A DNA stretch of 64,000 nucleotides from Mycosarcoma maydis (Eukaryota > Basidiomycota > Ustilaginomycetes > Ustilaginales), in the NCBI RefSeq assembly GCF_000328475.2, contig NC_026485.1, positions 372,001 through 436,000 on the forward strand. The letters run 5' to 3'. A program made the position numbers and the translations under genes. Below the pieces are notes generated by a model. That model did not search any database. It saw only the letters and a program-made list of their open reading frames with translations, and was not told the origin of the DNA. Below are positions 39,369 to 48,900 of the stretch, piece by piece (positions within the stretch are counted from its first letter, which is position 1; every line of letters begins with the position of its first letter).

Positions 39369-42113
39369 CTAAGCCTCTACTTGGCTCTGAACCGACGAGG
39401 CGCGATCGGTCTCTTTGACAGGACTGAATGAGGTGGAGGGACGGCTCGTACCGCGCGAGCTCGGCATGAACGCAGTTTCGTCTAGAGAAGATGTTGGTTC
39501 ATCTACTGCTGTCAATTGTTCAGCATCGTCCGCCGCCGCAGATGACATCGTTGCAGAAGACGTCCTATCTGTTGACAATGCCACATCTGCACCCAGGCTG
39601 TTGGTGTCCGCAGTCTGACTTGAGGGCAGCGATGCAGAAAGTAGAGCTGGCTGCGATGATGGTCCTGTTGTCAGCTCTTGCACTTCGCTGGAACTTGCTG
39701 CTGCTATAGCCAGCTCGGCCTCAGCCCGATCCTGCGCAAGCCTCGCAAATGCTAGTCGGTGGAAAGTGTGCATGCTTTGCACAAACTTGCGACCGACCGG
39801 ATGCCGGCAGAGCCGAAGGAAAAAGTCCACCACAGCGTCTCTGGCAGCCTGCGAAGGGTGGAACAGCCCCAACGCCAGTGGCAGCAAACCGCCTGTGTGC
39901 GGCGGTAGCATCGCTAACACCTCGACAATCTGATCGTGTGTAACGACGCTCTTTGCAAGGGTCTCGAAGATGAGATCCGATTCTCCCACAAGCAGTTTTC
40001 GTGCTCTGCGCAATCGGCTTATTTGATGCCACACATCAAAGTTGCGGATCGCTTGTGTATATCCACCATACTTTTGCAGCTCGATCACAAGCAGGTCATA
40101 AGCAATCGTGGAACGAAAGCCTTCGATTCGCATCTGATTCGAGAGGATCTCGCGCATCTCTGCCTCACGGTCGACATAGACAGGACCCGATCCAAGCTGT
40201 CCGTTGAGAAATGGCTGACAGGGTGGCGCAAGCCATGTACGACCGTAAAAGTGCTCCTCGTGGCGCGCGACACGCTGAACAAAGAGGAAGACGTACTCTT
40301 GTATACGAGAGCGGATAAAGCGCTCGCCGTAGTGCGCAGCGATGGCGCTCTGCAGCTCCTCCATGAACAGCGCGTTGCCTGGATCAGAACGCGAATCGTA
40401 TTGTGACGTGTTGGAACGGTCACGCGTCGCCGAACCGCCCATACTTGAACTTTTGCCGGACACGGATGTGTTGGAAATCGCGCCGGTGGAAGTGGTTGGA
40501 AGAGCACCGAACTGCGCAAGTTCGGCATCGGAAGATGCCTTCAAGTCGTGACTGTTTGCAGATGATAGACTTCCAAAGGTGTTGGATGAAGACACGCCAG
40601 CACCGTCGCGCGGCAGAGTCGAGGACCGCATCAATAGCTGTGACGGTCCGTTGGCTTGTGGCACAGCTGGAGTAATATCCTTAGCCACCTGCATACGACC
40701 TGTCTCCACGTTGAGGAGCAGATCCCAGGCATGCAGGTCTTCGAATCGTGGATTGGTGACGCCAGCAATGTAGCCGGGTACTTTTTCGAGGTCGTCAAGG
40801 TTGAGCAGGTTGGTGTACGGGAAAGCTCGGGCAGCAAAGCCTTGTAGTACAGCTCCACAACCAGATCCAAGGGCACAAGCGGCCAAGACAAAACCGGCAA
40901 CGTGACTGGCTGGCTGGCCGTAGCCGAGAAAGACGACACGCTTCTGTGTGACGAGTGCGTTGAAGAGGACGATGATGGGATGTGTCGATGGGCCATTCGT
41001 GTGCAAATGAGGATGAATCGGTCCTGTTGGCGCCGACTGCGAGCCGGAGAAGGTCTGTATGAGGCGAATGAGCGAGTACTCGCCGACCTCTTCGGGGAAA
41101 GTGGTAAGAGGCACACGAATAGGCAAGGGCACGCTGCGATAGGTAAGGACGGCGTCGAAAAAGTGGGTATCACGCGGTCTTGCTGATCCGGTAGAAGCAA
41201 TGACTGGAGTCGAGTTTGACCTCCGGTCTGTAACACTCGCAGCAGCGCCTATGATTGAGTTGGCGGATGAGCCTCGACGAGCACCCAGAGCGGGGCGCAG
41301 TGAGGCTGTGCTGAGCTTCTTTCTAAGCGATTTGGTCTCGGACGAGAAGGTAGATGTACTGTCTGTGCGTCGCCGTGGCGCAGCCTCGTCACCAGCGATG
41401 CCGGTGGGAGAGAAGCGTGCTGTCTCCATTTCTTCGCTGGGAGTCGTGGCGATTGGTGTAGGATCAACATCGGTACGTTGAAAAGCGACAAAGCGCTCTT
41501 CAAACAGGTCGCGACGATCTGAGCCGCGGAGTAGGAGTTTCTCTGCGCGAGTAAAGCAAGGTGCAGCCGAGAGGTCGAGGCGATTGATCGAATCGTACAA
41601 GCGCGTCAAGCAGTCGGCACCCGGATTCTTAAAGTAGTCGTCCAGGGCGAGCAGGAGCGCGGGCTTAAAAATCTCGATGAAAGGGTATCGAGTGCCGATG
41701 GCAATGGCTTTGACCATAGCACCACGGCGCACAGTATTGTCGTGCTTGGTGCGAACAAGATTGATGACGTAGGTGAGATCGTGCGAAAGCCACGCGGTTG
41801 GATCTGTTGCAGCACCCAACTGGGAAGAGTCGGGATCATCGACTGAATTCTGTAGAGCAGCACGCTCGGTTCCGGGAGGTTTGAGAAAGAAAAAAGTCCA
41901 GTCTTCTGTCCTTGCGTGGACACCGTCAGGCAACATGAGCTCGGCAAGCATATGTTCGTCATATCCAGTGGGGGCAGGATACTGATGAGAAAGAGTAGAC
42001 CCGCGATCGATGTCGAACTCTGCCAACATGCAAAAGGTGCAGTAACCATTGCTGTTCTTGTTCGTGGCCGAGGTGGCCGCATTGGTTTCGTTGGAAGCTT
42101 CGGTGATCGACAT
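39369..42113 (-). CDS. AFI1: AFI1-like DENN/SPA polarity protein
   Basis: The protein has 914 residues from the ATG at 42113 (MSITEASNETN). The upstream extension begins only with TTG. After a short Asn/Thr-rich start, GYCTFCMLAEFDIDRGSTLS and HQYPAPTGYDEHMLAELMLP form the Afi1 docking domain. The later VFLGYGQPASHVAGFVLAAC, LLNLDDLEKVPGYIAGVTNP and AWDLLLNVETG match the SPA (stabilisation of polarity axis) DENN-type region. Ser-rich linkers lie near 230-290 and 520-600. Its yeast relative binds the GTPase Arf3 and helps fix the polarity axis. A role in polar growth is an inference from that family. Confidence 0.82.
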   Translation of the reverse strand: MSITEASNETNAATSATNKNSNGYCTFCMLAEFDIDRGSTLSHQYPAPTGYDEHMLAELMLPDGVHARTEDWTFFFLKPPGTERAALQNSVDDPDSSQLGAATDPTAWLSHDLTYVINLVRTKHDNTVRRGAMVKAIAIGTRYPFIEIFKPALLLALDDYFKNPGADCLTRLYDSINRLDLSAAPCFTRAEKLLLRGSDRRDLFEERFVAFQRTDVDPTPIATTPSEEMETARFSPTGIAGDEAAPRRRTDSTSTFSSETKSLRKKLSTASLRPALGARRGSSANSIIGAAASVTDRRSNSTPVIASTGSARPRDTHFFDAVLTYRSVPLPIRVPLTTFPEEVGEYSLIRLIQTFSGSQSAPTGPIHPHLHTNGPSTHPIIVLFNALVTQKRVVFLGYGQPASHVAGFVLAACALGSGCGAVLQGFAARAFPYTNLLNLDDLEKVPGYIAGVTNPRFEDLHAWDLLLNVETGRMQVAKDITPAVPQANGPSQLLMRSSTLPRDGAGVSSSNTFGSLSSANSHDLKASSDAELAQFGALPTTSTGAISNTSVSGKSSSMGGSATRDRSNTSQYDSRSDPGNALFMEELQSAIAAHYGERFIRSRIQEYVFLFVQRVARHEEHFYGRTWLAPPCQPFLNGQLGSGPVYVDREAEMREILSNQMRIEGFRSTIAYDLLVIELQKYGGYTQAIRNFDVWHQISRLRRARKLLVGESDLIFETLAKSVVTHDQIVEVLAMLPPHTGGLLPLALGLFHPSQAARDAVVDFFLRLCRHPVGRKFVQSMHTFHRLAFARLAQDRAEAELAIAAASSSEVQELTTGPSSQPALLSASLPSSQTADTNSLGADVALSTDRTSSATMSSAAADDAEQLTAVDEPTSSLDETAFMPSSRGTSRPSTSFSPVKETDRASSVQSQVEA

Positions 42114-42430
42114 GGCTGCAAAAATACGTCTTCCTTGATACCACTTTTGACAGTTGTCACTTAGATGCTGAAATCGGGCACAGAGGGGCCGATTTCGAGC
42201 AGGGCGGCGGGCTTGGCCGTACAAGGAAGAACTCTCCTCTAGGGAGCGCGCATGGCAAGGCGAAAAGCTTGGTGAAGGCCTAGTACGCCGAAGCAGTCTC
42301 TTTCGTGTTATCTCTTATGGACGTCGACGCGAATGGATGGTGAATGGTTGAGAGGGAAGCAGGCATGGAGCAACAAGGGTGGAGCCAACTGCCACGATCC
42401 GTTGGAGGCGGCTCTTGGATGCCAGAAAAG

Positions 42431-42456
42431 TGAATCACGAATCGTGAATCGTGAAT
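42431..42456. repeat. CGTGAAT cluster
   Basis: One reverse unit is followed by two forward CGTGAAT units. Confidence 0.75.
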
Positions 42457-42521
42457 GTCGGAGTGCACTTTGACACCAACACACACGCACAAGACAGTTG
42501 CTGTAACTCGTGCTACTTTAT

Positions 42522-42542
42522 CCGCCGCCGCCGCCGCCGCCG
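42522..42542. repeat. (CCG)7 microsatellite
   Basis: Seven perfect CCG units in the promoter interval between the AFI1-like gene and separase. Confidence 0.9.
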
Positions 42543-42618
42543 CATCCGCTGGTGCTGGTACTCACGACTGGTGCTTGAGCTTGAACCCTGGCAAGGTTTC
42601 TGTCACATACAAAACCCC

Positions 42619-42675
42619 AATCGTGAATCGTGAAATCGTGAATCGTGAATACGCGCCGCCAATTCACGATTCGTG
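42619..42675. repeat. CGTGAAT cluster, forward then inverted
   Basis: Three CGTGAAT units (one followed by an extra A) are followed by a spacer and a reverse unit, ATTCACG. Confidence 0.8.
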
Positions 42676-42885
42676 CTTGCACCTCACGCCTTCACGGCTG
42701 CAGCGAGCGACTCGAGCGTGAGCCGAGTTACGCCGTGTGCCAAGTGTTAGATTGTTAGACTGTGTAAATCACGTGAGTCAACACGGTGAGTCCGCGTAAG
42801 GTCGTTTTGCCAAAATCTTGCAGTGTGGAGAGTTGACTGTGTGTACAGCGTTTTGTGTGTCTTTTTGAGAGGATTCACGATTTAC

Positions 42886-42975
42886 ATGTCTCTCTTCTAT
42901 TCTCTCGTCTTGTTCCCTCACCTCTTGTACATCCTTTCACCTCTTCTTGCTTTCTTCTTCAAGGCGCAGCATTAA
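42886..42975 (+). promoter_or_regulatory. upstream ORF ending one base before the separase ATG
   Basis: ATG at 42886 opens a 29-codon frame that begins MSLFYSLVLFPHLLY and stops with TAA at 42973-42975. The separase ATG is at 42977. If the transcript includes it, translation of separase would depend on leaky scanning or reinitiation. The hydrophobic composition simply follows the pyrimidine-rich leader. The transcription start is unknown. Confidence 0.4.
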
Positions 42976-42976
42976 C

Positions 42977-45900
42977 ATGCCAGGAAAGGTTGCTACGATT
43001 CCTGCTGCTGCTAGCACGCGCAGTGCATCCATCACTGGCGCCGCTGCCAAGCCGGTCGCGCGGACTCGGAGCACTGCTGGCGCTTCCATCTCGTCGAAAG
43101 CAACGTCGTCTGTAACAAGTAAGGCTGCTTCCACCCCATCTAGTACTCATTTACCTGCCTCGGAAAAGCCAAGAGCAAGGACGATAGCAACACTTTCAGT
43201 GACATCATCGAGTGGCTCCACCTCTTCCACTTCTTCGTCTACTTCTACTTCACGAACAGCCTCCACCGCCACTTCGACTACCTCAACGCGTGTGTCAGCC
43301 CAAAAAAGCAAGGTATCTGCAACAGCTTCCCGACCCACAGCTGCACCGGCTTCTATACCCTTCTCTTCTTCTGCCAAAACGGCTCGCAGCAGAGCACCAG
43401 CGACACAGACCACATCAAAATCAGCACCATCAGCGTCTAGGAAGACCGACACAATCGTCGACAAGACATGGACGGAAGCACAAGTGCTCGAAGCACTTGC
43501 TGCACCTAAATCCTTTCCGATGGCTTTGCCATACTATGTGCTTCTCCAGCTCGGCACAACTGCTCAGAATCTTCACCTCGACCCAGAACTTGGCACCTGC
43601 TATACCTTCGCCACCGCCCCTGCAAAGCTTGCTCCTACACGTCGCGTCTACTTTGCCAAGCAGCTCGTCAACGCTGGCCTTTCTTTCTTGGCTCATCTCA
43701 CAACATCGAGCTGGTCCGCCGCCGCCAATGAAGCATCTGAACACGTTTCACATGTGCACGCTGCCATCAATACTTTTCGGATTGCTTCACGCTTCCTTCT
43801 GCTGCCGCGGGAGGATACCTCTTCAGACACCATGGCCAAGCAAAAGGAGCTTGAGGTCGAAACCGTTATCTTGCGTACTTGTACCAAGCTCAAAACTATC
43901 GGGTTCGCAAATATTGCTCATGCCGACTCCGAATACCTCGGACGAATCGCTGCTGCTTCCATCGATGACGCAGCCACCGACTCGAATGCAACGCCACACA
44001 CCATGCTGCTACCGTCGTTTCAAACTCCTTCATCAGCACGTATCGCCTTTCTCATCGATCTGCAAAGTAGTAGTGCAGCTCATGCTCTCGAATCAGCCGA
44101 CCTTGCTGCACTAGACTCGATCTTGTCCGATCTCAATCACGAGAATGGACCTCTCGCCTGGCAGCTCTACGCCCGTCGCAACGGCGGCGGAGAGGTACGA
44201 GTCTTGGATCGAGCCGCATTTGCGATAGAACGCGCCATCTCGAAAGCGTTACAGCGCCTTGATGCTCCCAATAGCCAAGAGCACCTTCCTCTTCGTACGC
44301 TCGCCCTTCAGCTGCTCGTCCAAGTGAGCGATCTCGACTTGAGCGCCTTTTGGGAACGAGTCGCGCGCACAGGTGGCGCCGCTCTCAAGACAGCGCAAAA
44401 AAACGGAGAGGACATGGTGGCTGTATACCACGCGGTGCAAGACACGTTCGAGACGGTCATCGCTACCGCCACCAATGTAGCAGAGAATTCGGAGTCCAAG
44501 TCCAAACTGCAATGTGATGGCTTCCAGCGCTTCTGCGAGTACTGGCTCAGCTTTGCAAGGAAAGCTGGAAGCTCGGTGGGGGTCGAGCGTGCTACTGCCG
44601 CCATGTCAGGTGTAGAGTCCTCGACACGGTCGGACCTTATCCAATCACCTGACGCCATGGCTGATGCGACTTCATTCAGCGCTGAGCAGACTTCAACAAT
44701 TGAGTCTGCAAGTCTACCCAAGTTGAGCGACAAGGAGGTCGCCAAGATCTGCGCTATCCTCACAGGAAGCGTGTTGGCACTCGACAAAGTACTTGCCGGG
44801 AGCTCAGAGGCAGATACGCAGGCCAAACTTGACAATGCAGCTAGAATACTGGAAAAGCAAGTGGCAGCTTGGCCTGTATCCAGTCCTTTGTCGTCGCAGC
44901 TTAAGCTTTATCGCGTTCTCGACCAGCTCTATCGTCGCAGCTGTAGCAAGCTCAGCAACCAAGGCTGCGATAGCAGAGGTCAGCCCAAACCAGACGCGAC
45001 TGGCTCTGCCGACGTCGACAGGCTCGCCCGTGCCTGCTTGCAGCTCTTACATAGCCTTTACCAACGTACAGAGACACCTGCGTCGACGTCCGACCTTGCC
45101 AGTCTTGCACCCAGCTCAACCCCGATCCGAACTGCTGCTCTTCCAACGAGAGATGCCTGTCTCACTGATATTGTCTATGGCTACCGGGTGCTGGCCAACA
45201 AACTCTTCAATAACATTTCTCGTAGCGCCCGCGATGAGGCGCTCAACGAAATGAGCACGTGCCGCACTTTATTGCAACAGGATTTGGCCGAGTCGCTTCC
45301 CAAAAAGCTCGTCTCGGAACAGCTCCGACTCCTATCCACCAGCTTCTACAATCCAGCAGGCATTCTCTACAACTCGTCCAACTACGTCGAGGCGGCTGTC
45401 TTCCTTCAACTCGCTGTCGATTGTGATGTTAAGTCTCTACAGCTTCTTCGGGAGTCTGATACTCAGCTGCCTGCGCCAGAAGAGGATGAGCTTGAGATTG
45501 CACTGGCTCAACGACAAGAAGCCCTCAACAAAAAGCTCGAGTATACAGCAGTAGCCTACCGTTTCGCAGGTAGCAAGTTGGAATCATTGCAAACCTATCG
45601 CAAATTGCTCTTTGCGCATGCTTGTGCTGCAAATCAGTCGCTGATTCGTAACGTAGCCGATGGCAGCGTTGACCAAGCATTCAAGTCACCAGACTGCAAA
45701 GGTCTGGCCAACTCAATCAAGGCGATTGTCGACCTTTCGGTTCATGAGCTCGGTTTTGATATGGATTTATGCGATAAGAGTCACAGCCTTGCCAATTGGT
45801 TGCTTGGAAGCACTCAGCTCGAGTCCAGCGTAAAAGGTGCCATTCTCGAGCAAGCTGTCAGTCTCTTAGAGGCCCGCTCTCATCTCTCGATCGCCGTCCG

Positions 45901-48900
45901 GGCAATTAATAACCTCCATCGAGCGCTACTAGAGGTCTACAGTGCATCAAGCTTCCCGCTCCGTCGTGCGAGAACGTTGGCACGGAGACTTGAGACGGAC
46001 GTCTCGTCTCATGCTCTTCTGCTCTCAGAGGATGACGTTACTCAGCTGGAAGAGGATGCTCTTGCTTGCCTCGATGGTCCAGTACTCGTCAATGATGAAA
46101 GACTCGCGCGTTTCCAGCCCCAGTACCGCTGCTCGGTGCTACTCTCGACCGCATTACACGCCCGCTTACGCAAGCCCTTCAATGATCCGCAAACCGTCGC
46201 TGCGAAGGTAGAATCAGCTTGCAAGGGTCTCTCCTCGGCATTGACCGTCCAATCCAAGATCGCACAGCCCGCGACTGTACTAGCCTCTCGCAGCTCACCG
46301 AACAATGCACCCGTGACAACAGTGATGACACCACGGACCAGGAATGCACCTCGCAAGGCAATAGCGCCGTCAGGCAAGACTGCAACGACACGAAAGGCTC
46401 TCACACAGTGTTCTGCTCCGTCGCAGCCTACTGGAACACCTATTGCTAACGTGACGACACCACCCTCGAAATTTGGCAAACCCGCCTTTGACGCGACTGC
46501 GTCGGTTCTTCCCTGCCAAACGCTAAAATCCAAGACGACAGCTGGAGCCCACACGATCGACCGTTTGCAATACTTCTGTCAGTCTTTGCTTGTCTTCCAC
46601 GAGGCGTTCTCCGCGCTGGCCTTGTCTCGCTGCAGCGTGCAGATCCTCAAACTTGTACGGCAAGCCACACGTCATGGTGCTGAAATCGCGCCAGGTCTTG
46701 AAGAGACTTTCTGCCGTGCATCGATCGAACTTTCTCAGGTGTACTTGGCTCTTGGGAAGGTTTCTCGTGCCGAGTCTGCGCTTCAATGCGCTACCGGCGT
46801 GCTTTCTAGGAATGCATCACCCCGATCCGCTCCCGACAAGCTGCTGCTGGTCTCGCAGGATGTGCGATTCCGCTGCCTGATGGCACATTCAGAGCTGCTC
46901 TCTCACGACCGAGACCTTGTTGGAGCTCAAGCACGCTTCGTCGAAGGTATCAAGCATGTCAAGGAACTGATCAAAGGTGACAAGCCTGCTTCTAGCTCGA
47001 TCGACCGTCTCTGTCAGCGCGAGCGGCAGGCGATCGCTTTCTCGGCATGCGCACACGTGCAATTGGCGCGTGGAGATTTGGCAGCTAGCATCGAAGCCAC
47101 CACTCTTGCCTTACGCCAGCTGATCCGACTGTCCAGCAATCTATCTCACATCGCCAGTAAGACGCAGACGTCGGAAGGTGATCAAACGCAAGTGGTGCTG
47201 TCCGAACAACTCGCACCATCCAGCGACGCCGTCATGGATGAGCAGAATGATCAGCGCATGAAGCAAGGACAGCAGCACCAGCAAGAGCAACAGCTTCCTC
47301 AATTCTGCAGTGCCGTCTTCTCGAGTCTTTTCTGGCGATGCTGTGGTCGATTACTCGACAGCTACATGCGACTCAGTCGGTTGCACAGCATTCGAGGCTC
47401 GGCCGTTGACGCAGAGGCTATCGCCGGGGAAGGCATTGACTTTGCCACATCGCTCCGATTCGCTTTGCCTCTTGCACGAGCTCTCGTCCAACGAGGTGAG
47501 CTCCGTCTGCTGCTCAATCGAACCGAACAAGGTCAGGAGGACTTGTCGCGCTGCCTCGACCTTCTACAGAACACACGGATCCCAGAAGTAATGTCGCTAT
47601 CTTACGTCCAGGGTGACTGCCTCATGCGAATCGAGCAACTTGGCGAGGCTCTCCGCTCGTACACGTCGGGTGAAGCGACATTGCAGTCTCTCAGCTCGGC
47701 TTTTGCCGAAGCCGAACACGTTATGCCTTCGCCCAGAGCACCCACGCATCATCGCCGGAGGTCGAGCCTCTGTTCGTCCGCCGCACAGATGCGTGCAAGA
47801 CTCAGCAGCAGCGGCAAGGGCATCGACTTGGTGCTGCCTGAGGTGCAATCAAAACTTTTGCAGAGGCAGGCCTGGATTTTGCATCTCATGGGCGAGTCGG
47901 AAAGGAGCGAAGAGGCGGTAGAAAAGGCAACCTTGATCTGGGATGGCATTGCTACCGTCGATACCCGGGTAGAACAATTTGTCCTCGAGGGCAGGATCGC
48001 TCTGCGAAAAGCGCTTGAGCATCTCAAGAACGACCACTTCTTCAGCATGCTGCCAGAAGCAGCCATTTCGATTCCCATGGTGCCGTCGGTCAGCGTGCGA
48101 ACACTCGTCGGAGCGACCAGGTCGCACCAAACCATCTCTGAGGACACGGTCAGAATGGCGCTCGAGATGCTGACGCCAGCTGACTCGGCTTTCCGAGAGG
48201 CACTGTCTCTGGGCTTGCTGTCCTCGCACTCGCTTGTGCTTCGCGAAGCTTTTGCCAGTTTGGCGCAAGTCTACACAACGCAAGCAGCATTAGGTCGAAA
48301 TGTCAAGACGGCCGCTAACGCTGCTGCTGCTCTGCTCGACTGGGCTTCGAGCATCGGTGTACGTCGCAACCTCTTGCTGGCTATCTCTTCCAAACTGCGC
48401 GGCCCCAAAGCTGCTCTGGACGACGGGGAATGGCCTAGCACTGCCTTTGGTGAAGTACGACACAATTCGATTGTCTCACATACTCAGCGTGGGCACAGTG
48501 TTGAAGAACAGGAGTCAGACGAAGAGGAGGCGCTGCCGACTAGACTGGCCAAGCTGTCGTTGAACAAGTCCACTCGGACTTTGCCCGCGACTCCAGCTAC
48601 GCAATACAATTCGCTGTCGGCATTCTGGCAGTCGGTACGAATGCGTCATCAGCAAGCGCTGCACGAGTCGGATACTACCAAGCATCTGCTTCCCCGCAAT
48701 TGGACCGTTATCTCGATCTCGGTGCGTAGCACGGATGTTCAGAATCTCGTTCTGACTCGACAAGAAGGTGGTGGAGGACTCGATGGTTGCACTGCCAAAG
48801 AGGCGGTGCTGTACAGCCTGCCGATGAATCGCCGCAGTCAGAGGGATGGAACGGAAGAGGAGGAGGAACAGCTGACTCTGGAGGCTGCGCAGGAGAAGCT

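Larger units (their letters stand above)
42114..42976. other. divergent intergenic region, AFI1-like and separase promoters
   Basis: It contains CGTGAAT clusters (42431-42456 and 42619-42675), a CCG microsatellite and a pyrimidine-rich leader before separase. The only coding signal is the short upstream ORF annotated separately. Confidence 0.55.

Noticed and set aside
43212..44114. A 300-codon plus-strand frame overlapping separase
   Set aside because: It is in an alternate frame of the Ser/Thr-rich N-terminus, Leu/His/Pro-rich by composition and without a domain.
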